A stretch of 64,000 bases of DNA from Arcticibacter tournemirensis (GTDB lineage: Bacteria; Bacteroidota; Bacteroidia; Sphingobacteriales; Sphingobacteriaceae), in contig NZ_VFPL01000001.1 in the NCBI RefSeq assembly GCF_006716645.1, forward strand, positions 1,178,001 through 1,242,000, read 5' to 3'. Positions 37,034 to 44,700 of this stretch are shown one piece after another. The translations under genes were made by a program, and so were the position numbers. The notes below the pieces were generated by a model. The model saw nothing but the letters and a program-made list of their open reading frames with translations, was not told the DNA's origin and searched no databases. Every line of letters begins with the position of its first letter. Position 1 is the first letter of the stretch.

Positions 37034-37138
37034 AAGTACCCTTTGGCAAGGGTAAAGCGGTTAGCTAATCTACAGCTAGCCTTTGTTGTTTTATTAGGGG
37101 TACTTCAGCCAGGATAACCATAGGATCGAAAAGCCAGC
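37034..37138 (+). ncRNA. Possible structured RNA downstream of the UDP-sugar dehydrogenase gene
   Basis: An 8-bp stem AAGTACCC (37034-37041) with GGGTACTT (37098-37105) encloses a second stem GGTTAGCT/AGCTAGCC (37059-37066 with 37074-37081, one G-U). A competing CCCTT/AAGGG hairpin (37039-37043 with 37048-37052) shares the CCC of the outer stem, so two folds exclude each other, as in a switch. The sequence between is purine-rich and unlike the surrounding AT-rich DNA. I cannot match it to a known riboswitch. It lies 97 bp upstream of the small ORF at 37238. Confidence 0.3.
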
Positions 37139-37237
37139 CAAATAAAAATTAGAAGTAAATTATTTCGTTATCTTAAAACCTTTCATGTTACTTTATAGCT
37201 TTAGGGTTTTTTATATTGAATTAAGCTTCTGTTCCCG

Positions 37238-37384
37238 ATGTTCACAATAAACGATATCGTACTCGTAAATATCCTCCTGTTATCCGCCCTTATTATATAT
37301 ATCTGGATCTACAGAAGAATTACGCGTCGCTGGTCGCGTAGGAGGGAAGAGGCAAACGAAGAAAATCGTACCGAAGACAAGTGA
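37238..37384 (+). CDS. Small single-pass membrane peptide (48 residues)
   Basis: The ORF begins M-F-T-I-N-D-I-V-L-V-N. A 17-residue hydrophobic segment (about residues 7-25) ends in aromatic residues, followed by a strongly basic stretch (R-R-I-T-R-R-W-S-R-R-R) and an acidic tail. This architecture (TM plus positive-inside tail) is unlikely by chance. No family is recognised. It converges on the FlaA1-like gene (16 bp between stops). It might be an accessory subunit of a membrane transferase, but nothing proves that. Confidence 0.5.
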   Translation: MFTINDIVLVNILLLSALIIYIWIYRRITRRWSRRREEANEENRTEDK

Positions 37385-37400
37385 ATTCATTGGTTTTTCG

Positions 37401-38513
37401 TCAATGTGTTACCTCTTCTTTCACGCTTTCGTATGACTGATCAAGATCCTCAAACCTTGAATTCTTGCTAATAAACTCGGGCACGATTTCCTTCATTTTT
37501 TTTACTACGTCAAGCTCATTGTTGTTTTGTGTTATCTGGCCTAAAATAGCAATATCTTCGGTTATCTTCGTATAAGGATGAGACGCAACCTTAGCGATCT
37601 TGATCTTCTTATGATGAGTAGGACACGTCTTTTCATCTTCATTCAACAATTCCTCGTATAGTTTTTCTCCGGGCCTGAGCCCCGTTACAAGAATTGGGAT
37701 ATCTATATCCGGTTCCATTCCTGCCAGCTTGATCATGTTGCGCGCAAGATCTATGATTTTCACTGGTTCTCCCATATCGAAAACAAATATCTCGCCACCT
37801 TCACCAACTGATCCAGCTTCGAGGACAAGCTCGACAGCCTCCGGAATCGTCATGAAATACCGCGTTATATCCGGATGAGTAACTGTAACCGCTTTGCCCT
37901 GCTGAATTTGATTTCTGAACCGCGGAATGACCGAGCCACTTGATCCCAGGACGTTTCCAAACCGCGTAGTAACAAACCGCGTTTTGTTGTCATTCAGCGT
38001 TTTCTTCTTGTAGAATTTTTGCTCCGGGTTTACCAGTTCAAGTACTTTCTCTTCGTAATTATTCAAGGATTGGATGTAAACCTCGGCGATCCTTTTGGTT
38101 GCTCCCATTACGTTTGTAGGATTCACCGCCTTGTCTGTAGAAACCATCACAAACTTTTTCGCATCAAAAAGGACGGCAAGGTCTGCAATATTCTTAGTCC
38201 CCATCACATTGGTCATAACAGCTTCCATCGGGTTCATCTCCATCATTGGAACGTGCTTATATGCGGCTGCGTGAAAAATAATTTCAGGCCGGTAATGGTT
38301 GAACATATAATACATACGGTTAAAGTTGTTGATATCGGCGATAAAGACCCTGATCTGCTCCTTTGTGAAATTTTCTTCAACCTCCAGTTGTATTTCATGT
38401 AAAGGAGATTCGGCCTGATCACATAGTATTACCATTTCGGGATCATAGTTCAAAACCTGTCTTGCAATTTCAGATCCTATTTCAGGCGGCAACCACCGCA
38501 CCAGGCGTTTCAT
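37401..38513 (-). CDS. FlaA1/CapD-like dehydratase, N-terminally truncated and altered
   Basis: A 370-residue homologue of the catalytic half of membrane UDP-GlcNAc 4,6-dehydratases (CapD/WbpM). Conserved blocks include I-G-S-E-I-A-R-Q-V-L, C-D-Q-A-E-S-P-L, H-A-A-A-Y-K-H-V-P-M-M-E, S-T-D-K-A-V-N-P-T-N-V-M-G-A-T-K-R and R-F-G-N-V-L-G-S-S-G-S-V. The usual four-helix membrane domain and linker (about 250-280 residues) are missing. The NAD-binding loop, normally V-T-G-A-A-G-S-I-G, reads V-R-W-L-P-P-E-I-G over the same length, so the dinucleotide site is probably dead. Start taken at the first ATG (38513); a TTG at 38543 is the alternative. It may be a decaying gene, although the rest of the frame is intact. 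Confidence 0.8.
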   Translation of the reverse strand: MKRLVRWLPPEIGSEIARQVLNYDPEMVILCDQAESPLHEIQLEVEENFTKEQIRVFIADINNFNRMYYMFNHYRPEIIFHAAAYKHVPMMEMNPMEAVMTNVMGTKNIADLAVLFDAKKFVMVSTDKAVNPTNVMGATKRIAEVYIQSLNNYEEKVLELVNPEQKFYKKKTLNDNKTRFVTTRFGNVLGSSGSVIPRFRNQIQQGKAVTVTHPDITRYFMTIPEAVELVLEAGSVGEGGEIFVFDMGEPVKIIDLARNMIKLAGMEPDIDIPILVTGLRPGEKLYEELLNEDEKTCPTHHKKIKIAKVASHPYTKITEDIAILGQITQNNNELDVVKKMKEIVPEFISKNSRFEDLDQSYESVKEEVTH

Positions 38514-38637
38514 TGAGAGCAAATTGGTTAAATTGATACTCAAATATATAATAAACGAATTACATTGAAATTATTTATTAGTAATATTTTCAGACAATTA
38601 AAGGAGCTTATAAAGATGAAATGAATGGATTGGCGGC

Positions 38638-38991
38638 TTAGCAATCGTTAGTAAACTTTTCTATTGTATCAATCAACTCCGATATATCAAACGGTTTCGA
38701 AATAATATCATCCGCACAAACATTCAGAAAGCTCTCAATATTCATATGCGTAGATAAAACGATCACCGAAATGTTTTCGAAGCTCTTAAGGGCCCGGCAT
38801 AATTCAGTTCCTTCCAGTGTTGGCTTTACGATATCGAGCAACACTACTTCCGGCTGTTCTTTTTCAATTCGTTCCAGTACTCCCCTTTCTGTCTGTGAAG
38901 TACTTACTTCGTAGCCTTCTGAACTAAGAATGTGAGATATAATCTGAAGAATGTCTTTATCTTTTTCAACAATTAACACCTTTTTCTTCAT
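38638..38991 (-). CDS. Stand-alone response-regulator receiver protein
   Basis: A 117-residue CheY-like receiver domain with no output domain. The phospho-acceptor is D53 (V-V-L-L-D-I), the conserved Ser/Thr is S80/T81 and the Lys is K99 (S-K-P-F). The first acidic patch is E9-K-D11, near normal. Start: the ATG at 38989-38991 precedes the canonical K-V-L-I-V; an upstream TTG was rejected. A TATATTTG box lies 3 bp upstream. There is no adjacent histidine kinase with an ATPase domain, so its kinase partner lies elsewhere. Confidence 0.86.
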   Translation of the reverse strand: MKKKVLIVEKDKDILQIISHILSSEGYEVSTSQTERGVLERIEKEQPEVVLLDIVKPTLEGTELCRALKSFENISVIVLSTHMNIESFLNVCADDIISKPFDISELIDTIEKFTNDC

Positions 38992-38994
38992 ATC

Positions 38995-39002
38995 CAAATA
39001 TA
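38995..39002 (-). promoter_or_regulatory. TATATTTG box immediately before the receiver gene
   Basis: Reverse-strand TATATTTG matches the -7 consensus and ends 3 bp before the ATG. A poor TTTCG is all that occupies the -33 zone. If it is a promoter, transcription starts at or inside the first codons; chance in an AT-rich gap is possible. Confidence 0.25.
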
Positions 39003-39270
39003 GAACATTTAATAAACGAAAGCCTTCTGTTAAAAAAAATAAAAACAATTACCCGCTTTAGATGTATTAGACTAACTTTTAATACGAAAATTAAAAAGGA
39101 GCGGCTTCAAAACTATTTCCGTTAATAGCTGTAAATAAATAGGGTATCCTACCTTACAGGACGCGGGGCTAACAAGATTGTCTATAATTTCATAACTTTA
39201 TAGCGGTACAATTTATCAACTTGGTTGATTGTTGCTATAACAAATACTACTGGAATAAATTACTTTATAC

Positions 39271-40770
39271 ATGATACTGACTAACATTGAGTTTTCTGAA
39301 TTTATAAAAGACTTCGAAACCACCCTTAAACAACTGTTCCGCGAGAAAGGAGACATTAACCAGCTTAGCTTAGAAAGAGGCTTGCCCCCTTCAATAATGA
39401 CTGAGATCATGTCTAAAACCCCGCTCGCCGTTGCTATCCCTGAACAGTATGGAGGGCGTGGCAGTATTGTGAAAGAATGCCTTGGCCTGTTAGCTGCAGC
39501 GTCTTACGAATCACTATCTCTTTCCCTGATATTTGGAATCAACATCGCCCTGTTCTTAGAGCCTGTGTCGAAATATGCGAATGAGGGAGTTAAGAAGGAT
39601 ATCTTCGATCGCTTTCTGAAAAATCAGAATATGGGCGGACTTATGATCACCGAGCCCGACTATGGGAGCGATGCCCTGAATATGAAAACCATTAACCGCG
39701 AAGTGGAAAATGGCTATCAGATAAAAGGAACAAAACACTGGCAGGGACTTACAGGTGCGGCCGATTACTGGCTTATAACTTCAAGAAAAGAAAACAGCAA
39801 TGGAGAGTTAGGTCGCGACATCGACTTCTTTATCTGCGATGTATCACAGCCTAAACAGCAGGTTGTTGTTGAAGAATACTTTGATAACCTGGGCCTCTAC
39901 ATGATTCCGTACGGAAGAAATATATTAGACCTGGAAGTTCCCCGTGAGTATAAATTAGAGCCTGAAACTACCGGCATAAAAATGATGCTTGATGTTTTAC
40001 ACAGAAGCAGAATGCAGTTTCCCGGAATGGGAATGGGGTTCATAAAGCGAATGCTCGACGAAGCCATAAACCACTGCAGCAATCGAATTGTAGGAACAGG
40101 CAACTTACTATCAATGGATCAGGTACAATTTCAGATATCGCGTATCCAGTCGGCCTTTACCATATGTTCTGCTATGTGTGCCAGGAGCAGTGAGATAAGC
40201 GGCATTGAACATAACTTAGCTGCCGAGGGCCTCGAAGCCAACAGCATGAAGGCCGTAGTGACCGACTTAATGCAGGAGTCTTCACAAATGTTACTTCAGC
40301 TTTCCGGTGCCAACGGGTATAAAATAACCCATATAGGTGGACGGGGAGTAATGGACAGCAGGCCGTTTCAGATATTTGAAGGCTCAAACGAAATGCTTTA
40401 TGCTCAAATCGCCGAGATGGTGACCCGACAGATGAAAAAGCAAAAACTATCGAACTTATTCGATTTTCTGAAAGACTTCAAACGTACTTCTGATGCATGC
40501 CTGTATTTTGAAAACGATTTGAACTTCAATATCGACAACAATATTCCGCAGCGTAAACTGGTTGATCTGGGTAAAATTATCTCCAGGATAATTTGTGCCG
40601 GATATGTAATTGACCTGGCAAATAAAGGATTCAGAGCAGATCTTGCAGATAACTGTATCACTTCAGTCAGACAGGAGGTATCGGCATTGGTATGCTCATT
40701 TAAGTTCAGCAATACCGTAAATATAATTGAAGACTATACCGGTAACAGTTCCTGGATGGAGTTTGTCTGA
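39271..40770 (+). CDS. Acyl-CoA dehydrogenase-family protein
   Basis: A 499-residue flavoprotein-type ACAD. The N-terminal helical domain leads to V-A-I-P-E-Q-Y-G-G-R-G (about 52-62). The middle beta domain has M-I-T-E-P-D-Y-G-S-D (about 127-136) and K-G-T-K-H-W (about 151-156). The C-terminal helical domain carries I-F-E-G-S-N-E-M near residue 370, where ACADs place the catalytic glutamate. It is about 100 residues longer than typical short-chain ACADs because of an extra C-terminal helical part. It oxidises an unknown acyl thioester with FAD. It is 3 bp upstream of an RsbQ-like hydrolase gene, an unusual neighbour. Confidence 0.86.
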   Translation: MILTNIEFSEFIKDFETTLKQLFREKGDINQLSLERGLPPSIMTEIMSKTPLAVAIPEQYGGRGSIVKECLGLLAAASYESLSLSLIFGINIALFLEPVSKYANEGVKKDIFDRFLKNQNMGGLMITEPDYGSDALNMKTINREVENGYQIKGTKHWQGLTGAADYWLITSRKENSNGELGRDIDFFICDVSQPKQQVVVEEYFDNLGLYMIPYGRNILDLEVPREYKLEPETTGIKMMLDVLHRSRMQFPGMGMGFIKRMLDEAINHCSNRIVGTGNLLSMDQVQFQISRIQSAFTICSAMCARSSEISGIEHNLAAEGLEANSMKAVVTDLMQESSQMLLQLSGANGYKITHIGGRGVMDSRPFQIFEGSNEMLYAQIAEMVTRQMKKQKLSNLFDFLKDFKRTSDACLYFENDLNFNIDNNIPQRKLVDLGKIISRIICAGYVIDLANKGFRADLADNCITSVRQEVSALVCSFKFSNTVNIIEDYTGNSSWMEFV

Positions 40771-40773
40771 TCC

Positions 40774-41574
40774 ATGATAGATATTTTAAAGAGGAATAAT
40801 GTCCGCCAGTTAGGCCAGGGCGATCAAACGATGGTCTTAGCCCATGGCTTTGGCTGCGATCAGAACGTTTGGCGGCATCTTATACATGCCTTTCAGCATA
40901 AATACAGGTTAGTTTTATTCGACTATGTCGGTGCCGGTCAATCCGACCTAAGTTCATATGAATCAGTTAGGTACAGTTCGCTGGACGGATATGCTCTCGA
41001 TATTCTCGAGATATTTGAAACGCTCGGTCTGAAAGATGTTATTTTTATCGGCCATTCAGTTAGCAGCATGATTGGGGCACGTGCGGCGATATCAAATCCT
41101 GCGTACTTCAGTAAACTGGTATTCGTTGCTCCATCCCCTTGTTATATTAATGACGACCAGTATACCGGCGGTATGGAAAGGCATGACATAGAGGGACTTT
41201 TTACCATGATGGACAACAATTATCTCGGCTGGTCAAGTGCCATGGCGCCTTTGATCATGGGAAATACCGACAAGCCTGAATTATCCGATGAGCTCGCCTC
41301 TAATTTCTGTGCTACAGATCCTGATATTGCCAGGGAGTTTGCCCGTGTCACTTTCCTCTCAGATAACAGGGAAGACCTCCGGAAACTAAAAGTTCCCAGT
41401 CTTACACTTCAATGTTCCAATGATATCCTTGCTCCTGTAGAAGTAGGATACTATATTCAGAAGAATACCTTTCAAAGTACTCTGGTTATCCTGGAGGCAA
41501 CCGGACATTGCCCGCACTTAAGCGCTCCGGATGAGACCATTACTGCAATCAGTACTTATATCAGCAGACATTAG
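40774..41574 (+). CDS. rsbQ: RsbQ-like alpha/beta hydrolase
   Basis: A 266-residue hydrolase strongly resembling Bacillus RsbQ along its whole length: A-H-G-F-G-C-D-Q-N-V-W (about 23-33), L-F-D-Y-V-G-A-G-Q-S-D-L and A-P-S-P-C-Y-I-N-D. N-F-C-A-T-D-P-D-I-A and G-H-C-P-H-L-S follow later. The catalytic triad is S95 (G-H-S-V-S), D217 and H245. In B. subtilis RsbQ is needed for the PAS-phosphatase RsbP to sense energy stress, probably by supplying or modifying a small hydrophobic ligand. The next gene, 10 bp downstream, encodes a PAS protein, so the pairing is conserved although the output domain differs. The related D14/KAI2 hormone receptors share this fold. Confidence 0.92.
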   Translation: MIDILKRNNVRQLGQGDQTMVLAHGFGCDQNVWRHLIHAFQHKYRLVLFDYVGAGQSDLSSYESVRYSSLDGYALDILEIFETLGLKDVIFIGHSVSSMIGARAAISNPAYFSKLVFVAPSPCYINDDQYTGGMERHDIEGLFTMMDNNYLGWSSAMAPLIMGNTDKPELSDELASNFCATDPDIAREFARVTFLSDNREDLRKLKVPSLTLQCSNDILAPVEVGYYIQKNTFQSTLVILEATGHCPHLSAPDETITAISTYISRH

Positions 41575-41584
41575 CCCGGCACAG

Positions 41585-42217
41585 ATGAATAAAAATAGTT
41601 CGGAAGAATCAGTAGACTTTACAAGCCTTTATCATAGAGCTCCTTGCGGACTTCTGACCTATGCTATCAACGGGTCTGTTATCCAGGCTAATAAAACGCT
41701 CCTCGAATGGTTAAACATAACCCATGAGGAGATAGTCAATAAAACATTTACAGATCTTCTCGATAGGGGCGGTCAACTATATTATCAGCTTTTTGTATAT
41801 CCCATGCTCGTGTTGCAAAAAGAGGTTAAAGAAATTCATCTGGATATACGATCGGCCTCCGCCGCATTTCCCTGCTTCTTTAGTGCTTCGGCAGATAGCG
41901 ACAATGACGGGCAGACGACCCTTATCCATGCAATTGTCTTTAAGGTTGCGCACCGGAAGAAATACGAAGATGAACTTCTCAGGAAAAAGACGGCAGCTGA
42001 GAAAGAAAACCAGCAAAAAGCTCAAACTTTACAAGAAGTAGCCTTCTATCAGTCGCATTTAGTGCGGGCACCTCTCGCAAACATCCTGGGGCTGGCCGAT
42101 CTGCTTACAATGTATAATTCAGAAGACGACATCCAGGATATCATTGTCCTCTTAAAGGAAAGCGCTGCTCAGCTTGATACAGTCATAAAAAAAATAGTTG
42201 GCAAAGCGAACTCATAG
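41585..42217 (+). CDS. PAS protein with histidine phosphoacceptor-like C-terminus, no kinase domain
   Basis: A 210-residue protein. The N-terminal PAS domain covers about residues 10-115 (Y-H-R-A-P-C-G-L-L-T-Y, then I-Q-A-N-K-T-L-L-E-W-L). A coiled coil at about 120-155 (K-Y-E-D-E-L-L-R-K-K-T-A-A-E-K-E-N) follows. The C-terminus holds S-H-L-V-R-A-P-L-A-N-I-L-G-L (about 163-176), like the H-box of histidine kinases. The chain stops about 35 residues later, so the HATPase domain is absent. The ATG at 41585 was chosen because the frame upstream overlaps the hydrolase gene. It is predicted to receive a signal from the RsbQ-like protein; the output partner is unknown. Confidence 0.8.
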   Translation: MNKNSSEESVDFTSLYHRAPCGLLTYAINGSVIQANKTLLEWLNITHEEIVNKTFTDLLDRGGQLYYQLFVYPMLVLQKEVKEIHLDIRSASAAFPCFFSASADSDNDGQTTLIHAIVFKVAHRKKYEDELLRKKTAAEKENQQKAQTLQEVAFYQSHLVRAPLANILGLADLLTMYNSEDDIQDIIVLLKESAAQLDTVIKKIVGKANS

Positions 42218-42389
42218 CCCCCGGGTATTTGTGTCCTTGCAGCTCGTTTCTGCCTGGGTATTAATACCTGATTTTAAAACATATGGGAAATATGATCTGA
42301 ATCATTTTTTAAAGAGGCTTAATTTCTTAAATTTATTACTGTTTAGCTGAGTAAAATATTTGATTTCTAACCAATTAAATTTAGTCGGT

Positions 42390-42653
42390 ATGTCATTCTA
42401 TTATGTAAACGACACTCCTCAGTATAACGGCGATCATGAAGTTCATGAACAAGGGTGTTGCTTTATGCCGGTCAATAAAACGTTTTTAGGATATTTTTCA
42501 AATTACGAAGAAGCGGTCAGGGAAGCGGTTAAAGTGCATCCCCGGGCTGTGGCATGTGTTTATTGTCTTGGAAAATATCAGCATGATAAATATCACAATG
42601 AGCTGCATGCCGTTTCAGGGTTTCGCGGAGCTGGTAGAGTGAAGCATCACTGA
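42390..42653 (+). CDS. Small Cys/His-rich conserved hypothetical protein
   Basis: An 87-residue protein starting M-S-F-Y-Y-V-N-D-T-P-Q-Y. Conserved-looking elements are G-D-H-E-V-H-E-Q-G-C-C-F-M-P, F-L-G-Y-F-S-N-Y and A-C-V-Y-C-L. The paired Cys and His could bind metal. Similar short proteins occur in Bacteroidota as hypothetical proteins; no function is known to me. The ATG at 42390 was preferred to an upstream in-frame TTG. It is monocistronic by spacing (172 bp before, about 100 bp after). Confidence 0.6.
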   Translation: MSFYYVNDTPQYNGDHEVHEQGCCFMPVNKTFLGYFSNYEEAVREAVKVHPRAVACVYCLGKYQHDKYHNELHAVSGFRGAGRVKHH

Positions 42654-42755
42654 TTGATGGCTAAATAAAAACTGCTCAAAAGTTATTCTATCCTAAAAAA
42701 CGTATAAAAAGGTGATATCTTGTTCTGGATTTGCACTTAGTAGTAAAAGAAGCAG

Positions 42756-43292
42756 ATGGCTGAAATACAAAAACCAGAACATTCCCCTTCAACAAGGGAA
42801 GAAGCCCTGATCGCTCTGTATAAAAGTACATTTCCGTTGGTGGCCCGTTTTGTAAGCAAACGGGGCGGATCATTGGAGCAGGCAAAAGATATCTTTCAGG
42901 ACGCTTTAGTGGCATGGTACGAAAAATCCACAGAATCCGGCGGTGTGCCAGTGTATTCTGAAAGGGGCTATATATTTGGAATTGCAAAACGATTATGGTA
43001 CAGGAGGTTTGCTGAGGAATCCCTTTCTCTGCCCTTGGAAGTTGATGTGGAAGACATAACCGATCAACACCCCTCATCGTCAAGGTTGCTGAATGTATTG
43101 GAGAATGCAGGCAGAAAATGCCTGGACCTTTTGAAGTCCTTTTATTACGACAAATTGTCGATGGCTGAATTAAAAGTTCAATTTGGTTTCAGCAGCAGCC
43201 ATTCAGCTACAGTGCAGAAATATAAGTGTCTTGAAAAAGTAAGAGAGACCGTAAAAGAAAAATCGTTGAGCTATGAGGACTTCCTTGAATGA
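42756..43292 (+). CDS. ECF-type RNA polymerase sigma factor
   Basis: A 178-residue sigma-70-family protein. Region 2 (about 15-85) has L-V-A-R-F-V-S-K-R-G-G-S-L-E-Q-A-K-D-I-F-Q-D-A, typical of ECF sigma factors. Region 4 (about 115-170) has A-E-L-K-V-Q-F-G-F-S-S-S-H-S-A-T-V-Q-K-Y-K-C-L-E, the DNA-recognition HTH. It should direct polymerase to a specific stress regulon. The next gene overlaps by 20 bp and may encode its regulator. No target promoter can be read from the window. Confidence 0.88.
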   Translation: MAEIQKPEHSPSTREEALIALYKSTFPLVARFVSKRGGSLEQAKDIFQDALVAWYEKSTESGGVPVYSERGYIFGIAKRLWYRRFAEESLSLPLEVDVEDITDQHPSSSRLLNVLENAGRKCLDLLKSFYYDKLSMAELKVQFGFSSSHSATVQKYKCLEKVRETVKEKSLSYEDFLE

Positions 43293-43545
43293 AATTGAGT
43301 ATATAGAACGACACCTTGAAGGAACGCTGAATGGCGAAGAGGAACTGCTGTTCCAGGTCAACGCTATTCTCAACAAAGAACTCGCGGCCAACGTGCAATG
43401 GCAACAGAAAACCCTTCAGCTCGTCCACGCTTATGGACGGGAGCAGTTGAAGCAAGAGATCCACGCAGTGCACCAGAAGCTGTTCACACAGCGCGAACAT
43501 CTCAGTTTCCGTCAAAAAATACTGGCTTTTTTCGCGCACAGTTAA
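43273..43545 (+). CDS. Small soluble protein overlapping the sigma gene, possible anti-sigma-like factor
   Basis: A 90-residue helical, charged protein starting M-R-T-S-L-N-E-I-E-Y-I-E-R-H-L-E-G-T-L. The first 45 residues resemble the N-terminal helices of anti-sigma factors (I-E-x-H-L-x-G-x-L-x-x-x-E-x-x-x-F). The C-terminal transmembrane helix and periplasmic part of typical Bacteroidota FecR-like anti-sigma proteins are absent, as is an HxxxCxxC zinc motif. Overlap with the sigma gene (20 bp) implies coupled translation. The role as a sigma regulator is inferred from position and shape. Confidence 0.6.
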   Translation: MRTSLNEIEYIERHLEGTLNGEEELLFQVNAILNKELAANVQWQQKTLQLVHAYGREQLKQEIHAVHQKLFTQREHLSFRQKILAFFAHS

Positions 43546-43632
43546 TTCAATAAATCTTAAGAGTGATAAACGGGTTCGGCTGCTTTTCAGCGGCAGGGAA
43601 AAGCTATGCCCGATCCAAAAACGAAAAATAAA

Positions 43633-44334
43633 ATGAAAACAGAAAAAGAAGAATTCAGAAACTATGCAGTAAAACATCAGGGCATCAATGGGCTTACGGT
43701 CGACAGTTTCATGTCCGGGATTGAAAAGTCAGTTCTTCCTGTGGCTATGACCCCATATATTATTGAAGAGCGACAGCTGAATGTCGCACAGATGGATGTC
43801 TTTTCACGCCTGATGATGGACCGCATCATCTTTCTTGGTGACGCTATCGACGACCGTATCGCTAATGTGATCCAGGCGCAGCTTCTGTTCCTTCAATCAG
43901 CTGATGCAAAAAGGGATATCCAGATCTACATAAATTGTCCCGGGGGAGTCGTTTACGCAGGTCTTGGCATTTATGATACCATGCAATATATCAGTCCCGA
44001 TGTGGCAACGATATGCACCGGCACAGCCCTTTCCATGGCTTCCGTATTGCTCTGTGCGGGTGCTCCGGGAAAACGTGCAGCTCTTGCTCATTCGAGGGTG
44101 ATGATCCATCAGCCATTAGGCGGCGTGCAGGGACAGGCCTCCGATATCGAAATTACCGCCCGCGAGGTCTTGAAACTGAAGAGGGAACTGTATCAAATAA
44201 TAGCCGACCACAGCGGTCAGGACTATCAAAAGATACATGACGCCGCCGACCGCGACCATTGGATGATCGCAGCAGAAGCCAAAGAGTTTGGGATGATCGA
44301 CGAAGTGCTCGGAGCCGATACAGAATCGGCCTGA
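43633..44334 (+). CDS. clpP: ATP-dependent Clp protease proteolytic subunit
   Basis: A 233-residue ClpP. The catalytic triad is visible: Ser in G-T-A-L-S-M-A-S (residue 134), His in M-I-H-Q-P (159), and a downstream Asp. The handle and surface motifs E-E-R-Q-L-N-V-A-Q-M-D-V-F and I-Y-I-N-C-P-G-G-V are typical of Bacteroidota ClpP. The ATG at 43633 fits family N-termini (E-E-F-R-N-Y-A-V-K-H-Q-G-I) better than the in-frame ATG at 43606. It forms tetradecamers with ClpX/ClpA-type unfoldases; none is encoded nearby. It lies about 90 bp after the sigma pair, so the three may form one unit. Confidence 0.96.
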   Translation: MKTEKEEFRNYAVKHQGINGLTVDSFMSGIEKSVLPVAMTPYIIEERQLNVAQMDVFSRLMMDRIIFLGDAIDDRIANVIQAQLLFLQSADAKRDIQIYINCPGGVVYAGLGIYDTMQYISPDVATICTGTALSMASVLLCAGAPGKRAALAHSRVMIHQPLGGVQGQASDIEITAREVLKLKRELYQIIADHSGQDYQKIHDAADRDHWMIAAEAKEFGMIDEVLGADTESA

Positions 44335-44385
44335 TCTTCATTCTGGCACCATACTTGCATCAATACGGTTAAAACTGAAATAATT

Positions 44386-44604
44386 ATGGGCTTAATCAAA
44401 ATTCTGGCTGTCGGCGCTGCAGTAGCATACGGCATAAATTACTTAACTAAGAAAAGACCTGACGGAAGGTCAATGATGGATGATATAAAAGACAAGGCGC
44501 CCGAATGGATGGAAAAAGCAAAGCCATATATGGAGAAGGCACAGCCTTATGCCGATCGGCTCAAAGATCAGTTCAACAAAGCAACCCAGTCAGGCGGACT
44601 TTAA
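44386..44604 (+). CDS. Small membrane-associated hypothetical protein
   Basis: A 72-residue protein. The N-terminal hydrophobic segment (residues 3-20, G-L-I-K-I-L-A-V-G-A-A-V-A-Y-G) is followed by a charged helical repeat: W-M-E-K-A-K-P-Y-M-E-K-A-Q-P-Y-A. The layout resembles YtxH-like or stress-associated small proteins, but I cannot assign a family. A strong terminator follows, so it ends a transcription unit. A membrane-anchored coiled coil is the most that can be said. Confidence 0.6.
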   Translation: MGLIKILAVGAAVAYGINYLTKKRPDGRSMMDDIKDKAPEWMEKAKPYMEKAQPYADRLKDQFNKATQSGGL

Positions 44605-44616
44605 GCATGACTCCAG

Positions 44617-44646
44617 GAAACGCTCCCGGACAGAGGGGGCGTTTTT
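44617..44646 (+). terminator. Intrinsic terminator
   Basis: An AAACGCTCCC-type arm (44618-44627) pairs with GGGGGCGTTT (44635-44644), and a T-rich tract follows. It lies 14 bp after the small membrane-associated gene and before the WalJ-like gene. Confidence 0.78.
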
Positions 44647-44700
44647 CGTTTTTAACGCATGGGTAAACAGGAGAGAACATCTCTCTTTTAGCCAGGTAAT

